Source: Chrysophaeum taylorii | Taxonomy: Eukaryota > Sar > Pelagophyceae > Pelagomonadales > Pelagomonadaceae | Assembly: GCA_029834535.1 (NCBI GenBank) | Contig: JAQMWT010000427.1 | Coordinates: 62,001-126,000 of the forward strand | Direction: 5' to 3' | Length of the DNA: 64,000 nt | Shown here: positions 57,054-64,000 of the stretch, one piece after another | Layout: every line of letters begins with the position of its first letter | Numbering within the stretch: the first letter of the stretch is position 1 | Position numbers and translations under genes: made by a program | The notes under the pieces: generated by a model | Told to the model about the DNA's origin: nothing | The model's database searches: none | What the model saw: the letters and a program-made list of their open reading frames with translations, nothing else

Positions 57054-58400
57054 ATGCGTCCGCGCGCCACCCGATCGGGGTCGTACGACGCCGAAGCACA
57101 GCAGCCCGAGGACGACGAGGACGACAAGAAGGAGCGGCGCGGGTGGCGGCGGGGGTTCGTGTCGAGCGTAGCGGCGACGGTTGGTCTGTGCGTCGTGGCG
57201 TACGTGTTATGGCCGCGGCAGCTGTCGCCCGTCGACGCCGCCGCGCACAAGGCCGCCGCGAGCGCGTTGCGCGCGCGGCTCGCGGAGCTGACGCGGCGGA
57301 TCCAGACGCGCGTGCGGCACCGGCGCGAACGGCACCCGGCGCCGAGCTTTAGGCGGCTCGCGGAGGCGGCGCCGCCGCGGGCGTCGGTCGGCGCGGGCGC
57401 CAGCGCGTCCGACGCAGCGCTCGCCGTCCTTCGGCGGCGCGTCGCCACGGCCGAGCGCGAAGCCTGGCGACAGGAAAACGTCGACCGCGAGGGCGCGTAC
57501 GAGAGCCTGTGCGACCGCGCGCCGCCGAAACCTTCGTCGAAACGTGTCGTGCGCGTCGCGACCGTCAACCTCTGGCAACCCCAGGCCGCGAGCTGGCCCG
57601 CGCGCCGCCGCGCAATCGCCGGAATTCTGCGCGAGGCCGCACCCGACATCGTCGCGATGCAGGAGGTGCGCGGGGGCGCGAATTGGGCCGAGGAGCTCCG
57701 GCGCGAGCTCGAGGGCTTGGACCACGCGCGCTACGTCGCCGGGACGGGGGACGGCCGCGGCGGCGCCGCGCCCCCGGGGTGGACTGAGGAGGGCGTCGCC
57801 ATTCTGTCGCGGTTTGCTCTCGAAGCGGAAGATACGGTCGGCATGCCGCCGGCTCGGGACTCTTCCGATCGGAACCCGCGGACGACTCTCGGCGCCCGAG
57901 TCGCGACGCCACTCGGAACGCTCAGGGTCGTCGCCTCCCACCTCAGCTACGACCGCGACCAGCAGTGCCGCGCGGTGCGCGACCATCTCAAGCCGTGGCT
58001 CGACGGGCTCTGGGACTCGGACAAAAACGTCCGGGCCCAGGTTCTCCTCGGCGACCTCAATATCTATCCCGACTTCGAGTGGCCGATCGATACCCTCGAG
58101 CTCGCCCCCGACGTCCGGGCGGCCCTCGGCAGCCCCTGCGCCGCCGGGGGCTCGACTACGACGACGACGAAGAATCCCCCGGTCTTCGTGGACGCGTGGA
58201 CCGCGACTCGAAACGACGATCCGGGCTGGACCTTTCCGAATCCCGAGACACTGCACCTCGACCCCGCGCGGCCGGACCGCGTCCTCGTGCGTGGCCTCGT
58301 CCCCCGCGAAGCCTTCGTCCTCGGGTGCGACCCCCTCGTCGACAACCCCAACACTTGGCCCTCGGACCACCGAATCCTTGTCGTCGACCTCGTCCGTTAA
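57054..58400 (+). CDS. membrane-anchored endonuclease/exonuclease/phosphatase (EEP) family enzyme
   Basis: 448 residues. A short acidic cytosolic stretch is followed by one TM anchor (residues about 36-54, SSVAATVGLCVVAYVLWP), then a basic coiled stem and the EEP domain from about 165: RVATVNLWQPQ, DIVAMQEVRGG (catalytic Glu), EEGVAILSRF, VVASHLSYDRDQQCR, LLGDLNIYPDFEWP (Asp/Asn pair), ARPDRVLVRG and WPSDHRILVVDL (final Asp-His). EEP members include DNase I, inositol-polyphosphate 5-phosphatases and sphingomyelinases. The signal-anchor topology suggests a lumenal or extracellular enzyme, perhaps a nuclease or phosphodiesterase. Its stop is 31 bp before the next start. Confidence 0.85.
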   Translation: MRPRATRSGSYDAEAQQPEDDEDDKKERRGWRRGFVSSVAATVGLCVVAYVLWPRQLSPVDAAAHKAAASALRARLAELTRRIQTRVRHRRERHPAPSFRRLAEAAPPRASVGAGASASDAALAVLRRRVATAEREAWRQENVDREGAYESLCDRAPPKPSSKRVVRVATVNLWQPQAASWPARRRAIAGILREAAPDIVAMQEVRGGANWAEELRRELEGLDHARYVAGTGDGRGGAAPPGWTEEGVAILSRFALEAEDTVGMPPARDSSDRNPRTTLGARVATPLGTLRVVASHLSYDRDQQCRAVRDHLKPWLDGLWDSDKNVRAQVLLGDLNIYPDFEWPIDTLELAPDVRAALGSPCAAGGSTTTTTKNPPVFVDAWTATRNDDPGWTFPNPETLHLDPARPDRVLVRGLVPREAFVLGCDPLVDNPNTWPSDHRILVVDLVR

Positions 58401-58431
58401 TTAATAATATCTTTTGTTCTCAGAAGATACA

Positions 58432-59997
58432 ATGGCGGCCCGCAGCCTGCGTCTCGAGCGCGTCCGCGAAAAGTCCATAAGCGCCACCGCGCTCCTCGAT
58501 CACAAGCTGCGGCAGCCCTACCCCCTGGCGCCTCTCGACGGGGTCCGACGGCGGCGCCCGAGCTACGACGACGAAGACGACGACGACGACCGCAATCCAA
58601 AAAAAAGGACAGCCCCATCCTCCATCAAGCCGGCGGAAGTAGTGAGCAAGGCGGGAAAAAAAGGCGGCTGGAATGACCAACTGATCTTCGCGGACAACAA
58701 GCGGCTCGAGGCGCTCGGGCTGATGGAACGGCTCGTCCTGCAGCACAAGCGCGGTCTCGGGGAGCGCGAGGCGGCGCGGAAGGTGTTGCGGCCGGAGACC
58801 GCTACGGCACTCCGAGAGTTGAGCCCGCAGCTGTGCAGGGAGCTGCAGCGGCGCATCTTCGCGAAGATTCGAAAGGTCGTCGCCGAACAGCACCGCAAGT
58901 ACGAGCGCGTGCACGCGGCTCTAGACAAGCGCGGCATCTTTTCGACGGAGGTCAACGCGCATCGCGTCCACACGAAATTTTTGACTGCCCTCCAGAAGCA
59001 CATCGACATCCGGCGTTTCGAGGAGGAGTGCCTCGCCGACCTCGAGACCCAAGAGTACGACCGCCAGAGAGCCAAAGCGATCCTTCGGGGGGTTAAGGCA
59101 GGCGCGATGTTCGCGAAAACCAAAACCGTACGAGCAAACAGCGCGAAAAACTCGGACGATTTCGAAAAAGACAAGGCCTTCGACGCCTTCGCGAAGTGGT
59201 ACGCCAAGCGCGACCGTCGCGCCCTCCCGGCGACGCCGCTCTTGGCCGAATCGTTTCAATTAAAACCTCTCCGTCGCCCGACGATCGCCATCGACCTCTC
59301 GGACGGACGACACACCAAAAATGTCCCGCGCTTCGAGAATTCGTTCCTGGCCGCCGCGCGCCCGCACGCAAACACTCACGACTGCGAGGAGGAGGAGGAG
59401 GAGGAGGAGGAGGAGGAGCTTCCAGTGACACAGCCCAGACCTAGCGACGACGACGACGACGACGAGGTTATCAGCGAGGAGAAGAAACGAAAGCCACCCG
59501 TCGTCAAGTTCAAGCCGCGTCGCACGAGCTCCCTGGAGCTCGCCTCGCTGCAGCAGCGCCTCGAGCGGAGCTGGTTCGACCTCCGGCTCACGACAGCCCA
59601 AAAGCTCGACTGTCTCCGGAAGTTTGCGTCGCTCGAATTCGCGCCTCATCTCCCAAAGGCTGTGGACATCTGGGAGCAGGCGGCCGACCTGCAGACGCGT
59701 CGCACCCGCATCCTCTCGCTCCGAAACCGCCTCGAGACGGACGAGGCCTTTGGGACCCAGGAATTCCTTGCCCTCCTCGATTCTGACGACACCGACCTTC
59801 CGGACCTCAAAACGCCCGGTCTCGAGGTTGTTACTGCCAAGGGCCACCACGAGCCCCTCCTCGACCGCCGCCAGGCCCACGCCTGGCTTTCCAGCAAACT
59901 CGCCGCCATCGACGCCGACCTCGCGACCCTCGCCGCCCACACTTCCGACGAAATCGGCACCCGCATCCCTCTCGTCGGGACTGCAACGGCACCCTGA
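58432..59997 (+). CDS. coiled-coil protein, possibly ciliary (CCDC87-like)
   Basis: 521 residues from the ATG at 58432. The middle is helical and charged (LDKRGIFSTEVNAHRVHTKF...). An acidic Glu run (GAGGAG repeats) and Asp run split the protein near residue 325. The C-terminal segment LERSWFDLRLTTAQKLDCLRKF with EFAPHLPKAVDIWEQAADL resembles the conserved C-terminal module seen in CCDC87 and a few other axonemal coiled-coil proteins. I rely on that resemblance alone, so the assignment is tentative. No enzymatic motif. It lies between an EEP gene and an IQM-like gene with gaps of 31 and 28 bp. Confidence 0.55.
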   Translation: MAARSLRLERVREKSISATALLDHKLRQPYPLAPLDGVRRRRPSYDDEDDDDDRNPKKRTAPSSIKPAEVVSKAGKKGGWNDQLIFADNKRLEALGLMERLVLQHKRGLGEREAARKVLRPETATALRELSPQLCRELQRRIFAKIRKVVAEQHRKYERVHAALDKRGIFSTEVNAHRVHTKFLTALQKHIDIRRFEEECLADLETQEYDRQRAKAILRGVKAGAMFAKTKTVRANSAKNSDDFEKDKAFDAFAKWYAKRDRRALPATPLLAESFQLKPLRRPTIAIDLSDGRHTKNVPRFENSFLAAARPHANTHDCEEEEEEEEEEELPVTQPRPSDDDDDDEVISEEKKRKPPVVKFKPRRTSSLELASLQQRLERSWFDLRLTTAQKLDCLRKFASLEFAPHLPKAVDIWEQAADLQTRRTRILSLRNRLETDEAFGTQEFLALLDSDDTDLPDLKTPGLEVVTAKGHHEPLLDRRQAHAWLSSKLAAIDADLATLAAHTSDEIGTRIPLVGTATAP

Positions 59998-60025
59998 GTG
60001 TCCACAACGGACCCAGCAGCACCAT

Positions 60026-61039
60026 ATGAAAGAAGCTGGGCGTCGTCTTGAAATAATCAGGCGGTGCGTCCGGGTCGCCTACGACGACACGGCCAACATC
60101 CACAGCGTCGCGGACTACTGCTCGGCGCGGCGGCGACGCATCATTGACGACGAGTACCTAAAGCTTCGGTCGCTGCGACTGGCAGACGGCTCTTCGCTGC
60201 GCGATGCCGCCGTCGTCGGCCTCGCTGCTCTCGGCCACCACGAGCGCGTACGCCGGCAGTTGTCGACCAACGCCGACGAGCGCCTCGCGTTCCACAACGC
60301 GCGCATTTCCCTCGAGAACCTCGTCGACGCCCTGGCGACCGACGACGACCTGGAAGATATCCGCCGCTACGTCGAACTCTACGAGGACGAATTATCGAGG
60401 TGCGACCGCTTTCGGTTCGAGGCGCAGCCAATCGAGGTGGCCGCAATCGCACCCCCGACCGACCGCGCGACCGAAATCTTCGACGAGGGACGAGGCCGCA
60501 TCCGGTACATGACCCAGAAGGACCGGGACGCGTGCCGGGTCGTCGTCGACGACCAAACCCGCCTCCTTGTGCTCGAGGCGACCGGCCGCGCCCTCAACGT
60601 CGCGCACGCCAAGTACGTCCTTTCCGACGACGGTCTCCTCTACGTGGCGCATCTCGACGCCTGGAACCAGCGGTGCCGCTGCGGCGCGCACTATTCTTCT
60701 TTTTTCCACCCGTCCTTCCTCCCTAAGGGCCGCGCCGTGCGCGCTGCGGGCCGCTTGACCGCCAAGGACGGCCTGCTCTTCCAGTTCGACAACAGCTCCT
60801 CCCACTTCTGCCCGCCCCTCCCTACCCTCACCCGCTTCTTTTTTTACCTCTACGACGACCTCCGCGCCCAACTCCGCTTCCCTCTCGTCATTACCTACTA
60901 TCCACCGGGGACGAGCCGCGCCCGCCAGTTTGCCCTCGAGACTCCTCTCCAGTCGACCGAGTGCCTCGCCCTCGACGCCGGCAACAGACTCGTCCGCGCC
61001 CCCTCCTATAAAAACAAAAACAGCAACGTGCCCTTGTAG
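60026..61039 (+). CDS. IQM-like (HSSFLAG...SGHY-type) protein of unknown function
   Basis: 337 residues. The ATG at 60026 is the first good start in a longer open frame whose upstream part overlaps the previous gene. The ordered core includes LEATGRALNVAHAKYVLSDD and GLLYVAHLDAWNQRC. The diagnostic part is YSSFFHPSFLPKGRAVRAAG followed by RLTAKDGLLFQFDNSSSHFCP. This parallels the plant IQM-protein pattern in which a Ser/Phe-rich HSSFLAG segment, an AAG strand and a SGHY-P motif follow one another. The calmodulin-binding IQ motif itself is not evident. Role unknown. The stop abuts a (CAGT)n tract. Confidence 0.6.
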   Translation: MKEAGRRLEIIRRCVRVAYDDTANIHSVADYCSARRRRIIDDEYLKLRSLRLADGSSLRDAAVVGLAALGHHERVRRQLSTNADERLAFHNARISLENLVDALATDDDLEDIRRYVELYEDELSRCDRFRFEAQPIEVAAIAPPTDRATEIFDEGRGRIRYMTQKDRDACRVVVDDQTRLLVLEATGRALNVAHAKYVLSDDGLLYVAHLDAWNQRCRCGAHYSSFFHPSFLPKGRAVRAAGRLTAKDGLLFQFDNSSSHFCPPLPTLTRFFFYLYDDLRAQLRFPLVITYYPPGTSRARQFALETPLQSTECLALDAGNRLVRAPSYKNKNSNVPL

Positions 61040-61066
61040 TCAGTCAGTCAGTCAGTCAGTCAGTCA
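61038..61066. repeat. (CAGT)n tract abutting a stop codon
   Basis: About seven units of CAGT; the TAG stop of the IQM-like gene (61037-61039) runs straight into the tract. Confidence 0.95.
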
Positions 61067-61089
61067 ACCTGTAGTCGTCCCGATCGCGC

Positions 61090-61616
61090 CTACTCGAATC
61101 CCTGGTGGGTGCGCCGATGGCCGGCCCACGCCAGCTCGACCGTGACCCGGACGGCACCCGCCCCGACGCCGCGCTTGGTGAAATCGTAGGTCGCGTCGCT
61201 CGCCTCGGTGAGGACCACGTCCTTCGTGACGCCGATCAAGTCGCTCTGGCTCGTCCAGTCGTAGTCGAAGGCGCCGACCACCACCGTGTTGTCGCCGATC
61301 GTCTTCTTGAGCTTGCCGAGGTCGACGACGATCGTCCCGAATTGCGGATTGAGATTCTTCGGAATGACCTCCGTGCGAAACATCTCGACGAGGCCCTGCC
61401 CAGAAAAACTTTCGTTCCCGTCCGACACGGCGGCGGCGGCCTGCTCGCTCGAGGCGACGAAAAACTTCAGCCACGGGTCTGATGACGCTTCTTCGCTCAT
61501 CCACTGGTCCTTCGCCGCGAGCCCTGCAACGCGTCATCGCACCCTGTCACGCCCGCACCCGTGCACGACAGCCGGATGATCGCGACCGACGCCTCGAACG
61601 GCTTGGGATCGTTCAT
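61090..61616 (-). CDS. C2-domain protein, copine-like, two exons
   Basis: Exons 61616-61559 and 61523-61090 give 163 residues; the total is divisible by three and the junction restores a canonical C2 start: SVAIIRLSCTGLAAKD, then SSDPWLKFFVASS, then TEVIPKNLNPQFG, VVVGAFDYDWTSQSDLIG. This is a single type-I-like C2 sandwich with most Ca-binding Asp positions (SSDP, DYDWTSQSD), and it resembles the first C2 of copines. The likely function is Ca-dependent membrane binding. The intron would be only 35 nt, the shortest here. The start ATG follows a GGGGCAG that is itself acceptor-like, so an upstream exon with a second C2 is possible. It is convergent with the IQM-like gene (50-bp gap). Confidence 0.75.
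61524..61558 (-). other. intron of the C2-domain gene (35 nt)
   Basis: Donor GTGCGG, acceptor GCGTTGCAG, phase 1. It joins LSCTG to LAAKD, reconstructing the usual C2 beta-1/loop pattern. Very short, but unspliced the upstream exon meets a stop. Confidence 0.7.
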
Positions 61617-61751
61617 CTGCCCCAAAAAAATATTATACCGTACGTGTGGATGCGCCAACCAGCCACGACATCTTGTTGTCGTCACGACGCTTGTGGCTCG
61701 AAAGAAACCGGAACGTCGACCCGTCCGGAGGGTTTAGGAGTAAACTCAAAG

Positions 61752-61885
61752 GTTAGAGGGCGCGATCAAAGCAGCTTAGTCGAGCAGAAAGGGGTGAGTG
61801 GAAGGAGGGACGTTGACGTTAGAGGGCGCGATCAAAGCAGCTTAGTCGAGCAGAAAGGGGTGAGTGGAAGGAGGGACGTTGACGT
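61752..61885. repeat. 66-bp tandem duplication
   Basis: Two apparently perfect head-to-tail copies of a 66-bp unit, beginning GTTAGAGGGCGCGATCAAAG, at 61752 and 61818. Perfect identity suggests a recent event or an assembly artefact. Confidence 0.95.
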
Positions 61886-62739
61886 AAGCCGATTATTAGG
61901 GGACGGCCAGGCGCGAGCCTCACCGTCCGGGCGCAGCCAGGGACCCGTCTGCCTGAGGGTTAAGAGGAGAAGGACGCACCTAGGCAGGACTTTTTTCCGT
62001 GGTCGTAAAATGTGCCACCTCATATACCATACTCTTGGGTGGTGGCGGAGGCGGATTATACCACGGACACTTACCTTCGGCACCGGCCCGTGACTCTACA
62101 GAACTGCAACGAAATAGAAATCAGGTATATGGGTACGAGTGGGAAATCGAACGCCAGCTGCTTTGTTTTGAGCGTAATTTTTACACCGCCAGTCCGGGGG
62201 CGGCTTCAAATCATGGCTTTTTCCAACAAAGGAGCTGGGCAGCGCCGTTTTCGTTTCTTTCTGAGACGCACTGACTCTGGACGGGGAATATGGTGACCTC
62301 CACGGGGTACCCCGCGCGCGGGGTCGTCGCGGGCCAACCGCAACGTCGGTAGGACACTTTAACATCACCTTGTTATGACAAATGACGGTACGTAAAGTGC
62401 CAGATTTTGTCGTCAATGAGCTGCACAATGCCAGCGTTCTGCTTACTTACAGAGCATTCGTTCATCATAATTCGCACGAGTCGCTTCGGTGTACGCAGCA
62501 TTGCGAAATGTGGCGCACGTGCGCACAAAGTACAGGATAGCCCTCATGTTTTAACTGCATCATCATACCGCACGTCGCGCCGATAAGCGAGCGTGGTCTA
62601 CACCATTTCGATCAAGCATTGATCGTCGGGATTCTGCGCTCTGGCAAACAACATAAACAGAAGGCACGCGACGGCGACATCTTCCTACCGCACCGGCCTT
62701 GATTGGTGACCTGCTCGACGTCCCTTGCCCGGTTTGAGC

Positions 62740-63170
62740 AAAAGGGGCGCCGACGGCCTTCCAAACTCGCGGCGAAATGGCGTGCCGATTGGTCAGCTCG
62801 ATCGCAGCCCCGCGCTCTAGCAGAAGAAAAACGACATCAATATGGTTATGCCAGGTTGTGAGTTCTTAGGTCGACGTCAAAAGACCCCTAACTCCAAAGC
62901 TGCAGTGCGGGTCGGCGCAGTCTCATCGTTCCTTTTCGGATGATATCTACACCGTGCTTGATTAACGACCCACGTCCGCTCGGCGATCTGGGCCGCGCAG
63001 GTTCGTGCAGTTCGTGGCATTCCTCGCTTACCTCAACACAAGCGCCGAGGACCACGCCATCGACAGTGCCAGAGCTGGGCACGCGTAGCTCGATATGCGC
63101 CCGCAGTCGCGAGGACTGTTGTTGTTGCGTTGGTAGCGTCCTCACCGTGGATCGCAACAACGCATTGGTC
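62740..63170 (-). pseudogene. eroded ankyrin-repeat sequence
   Basis: Minus-strand frames contain ankyrin-repeat pieces such as HIDVVFLLLERGAAIELTN (about 62850-62795) and SLIKHGVDI (about 62965-62938), separated by stops and frame changes. Ankyrin helices are short and degenerate, so this is a reading by eye. It looks like a dead copy of an ankyrin-repeat gene. Confidence 0.45.
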
Positions 63171-63213
63171 AACGGCCCCAGAACACTCTGGTACGCTGGT
63201 AATGGGTATTTTC

Positions 63214-63280
63214 AAAAGGTGAGGGTAGGAATGCCGGTCCTGGTGTGTGCGAGTGCCCGGGGCTATATATACCCCTGTGA
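63214..63280 (-). repeat. dispersed repeat R2 with TATATATA, inverted copy B
   Basis: The reverse complement is almost identical to 44404-44470, including CAGGGGTATATATAGCCCCG and the CCTACCCTCACCTTTTG end. It lies directly downstream, on the minus strand, of the coding-like block at 63300-63974. Confidence 0.9.
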
Positions 63281-63299
63281 TTTTGCGCACATCTACATC

Positions 63300-63974
63300 C
63301 AGCATCGGTCGGTCACAGCTTGCGAAACGTGGTTCCAGGAGCCGATGTCACTTTTGAATAACAATCCCATGAGGGCACCGCGATCCGAAGAGTCGATCAA
63401 AAGCGAGGCCACCTGTCTGCCGCTGCAGCGCAGGTCTCCGCCCAGCGCCCCTCGCGTTAGATTGTGAGGCTGGAACCTGGGTACGAGCGAAGAGCGGCAG
63501 GGTCGATGCGGACGCCCAGGGAGACGAACTCGCTGGCGAGATAGCCGTCGGGGATCTGGGACTTGGTGGGTCGCCGGAGGCAGGGCCGTTTTGAGCGGCC
63601 ATCTCCTCTCGGATTTCTGCGAGAAGGCCGGCCCGCGCATCCTTGAGAGCCCGAGGAACTATTCCGACGCGAGCCGGGGTAGATAGTTAGGAACCATGGC
63701 GGTGCCTGTCGAGTTGCGACCATCGACGAGCCATGGGAGGGCTTTGGCCGCCGTGCCGACGAGGGCAACGAGACTGTGGTCGACGCTAGAGCGGATGCCG
63801 GTACCAACGATCTGAGCGGAAAGACGGAGGCGCTGGGGGACAGTGTCTTCGGCGTCAAAGACCGGACGTGCCTCTGTTCCAAGCGAGGCGACGACAAAGT
63901 GGGGGACGGTGTTTTCTAAGCGGCTGAGTTCAGCCTCACCTTTTCGAAGCGGCCGAGCTCTGCCTCACCCGTGG
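63300..63974 (-). pseudogene. broken coding block, unidentified family
   Basis: Three consecutive minus-strand blocks have good codon bias but change frame: about 63920-63659 (TVPHFVVASLGTEARPVFD; SVDHSLVALVGTAAKALPWL, then TAG), about 63660-63560 (VPRALKDARAGLLAEIREEM), and about 63560-63457 (YLASEFVSLGVRIDPAAL, then TAA). A further piece (QVASLLIDSSDRGALMGLLF) reaches about 63,305. Near the start a 29-bp near-repeat (63974-63917) duplicates a GAGGCAGAGCT/GAGGCTGAACT unit. No family is recognised; it could be a decayed gene or retroelement part. The window ends 26 bp beyond, so the 5' part is unseen. Confidence 0.4.
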
Positions 63975-64000
63975 GTAGGTAGCAATGCTGCTCGACGCAA

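Larger units (their letters stand above)
61617..63299. other. repeat-rich, lower-GC interval
   Basis: 1.7 kb with a 66-bp tandem duplication (61752-61885), repeat R2 copy on the minus strand (63280-63214) and eroded ankyrin-like sequence (62740-63170). No intact gene and no RNA gene were recognised. Confidence 0.7.

Noticed and set aside
1-64000. CRISPR arrays, bacterial operons, integrons or phage.
   Set aside because: No spaced direct-repeat array, no Shine-Dalgarno-led operons and no phage genes; spliceosomal introns and organelle leaders show a eukaryotic nuclear origin.

Overview
This is a window of eukaryotic nuclear DNA. It encodes a 26S proteasome lid subunit, a 20S proteasome beta-2 subunit, a PRP39-like splicing factor, an exocyst-like subunit, mitochondrial succinyl-CoA ligase, a PX protein, a cyclase-associated-protein domain and many secretory-pathway glycan enzymes. 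Most coding regions are strongly G/C-biased at third codon positions. Most genes are single-exon, and the few introns I can prove by frame are tiny (35-73 nt, mostly 46 or 49 nt, GT...YGCAG). A mitochondrial-carrier-like protein appears to carry a plastid-type leader. The overall impression is a compact algal genome, probably a stramenopile and perhaps a pelagophyte-like picoalga. This is inference from gene content and architecture, not a database match.

Layout. 1-543 is the 3' end of RPN7/PSMD6. 544-2413 is non-genic with an 11-bp tandem array. 2414-5972 holds an M18 aspartyl aminopeptidase and a GT47 exostosin-like enzyme. 6.4-10.5 kb is a lower-GC, gene-poor stretch of decayed ORFs and CAA/CAG-rich sequence. 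10.5-19.1 kb holds a UVR-motif coiled-coil protein, a spliced DXD glycosyltransferase, succinyl-CoA ligase beta, a tRNA-dihydrouridine synthase and a scramblase. 19.1-24.0 kb holds a fucosyltransferase-like gene and two convergent sulfotransferases, bracketed by copies of a dispersed repeat. 24.3-40.6 kb holds a CBS-PP2C fusion, PX, JmjC-cupin, PPPDE, Exo84-like, a large SH3/KOW-like acidic protein, a C-CAP-only protein, a carrier fusion and a third sulfotransferase. 41.2-44.2 kb holds a Gfo/Idh/MocA-aldonolactone oxidase fusion and a coiled-coil protein. 44.2-49.5 kb is repeat-rich with one ubiquitin-like gene. 49.5-61.6 kb is extremely gene-dense. 61.6-64.0 kb returns to repeats and eroded ankyrin-like sequence.

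Working together. Six genes (GT47, DXD glycosyltransferase, fucosyltransferase-like, three sulfotransferases) fit synthesis and sulfation of secreted or cell-wall polysaccharide in the Golgi. The FucT-like and two sulfotransferase genes are adjacent and are the best candidate for a locally clustered pathway. The remaining genes are housekeeping and share no obvious pathway. Gene packing is bimodal: between 52,976 and 61,616 the gaps are only 16-73 bp, while other gaps are kilobases of low-GC dispersed repeats. Several regions (45.1-45.6, 50.3-50.9, 63.3-63.9 kb) show good coding texture in shifting frames, which could mean decay, sequence indels or unrecognised exons.
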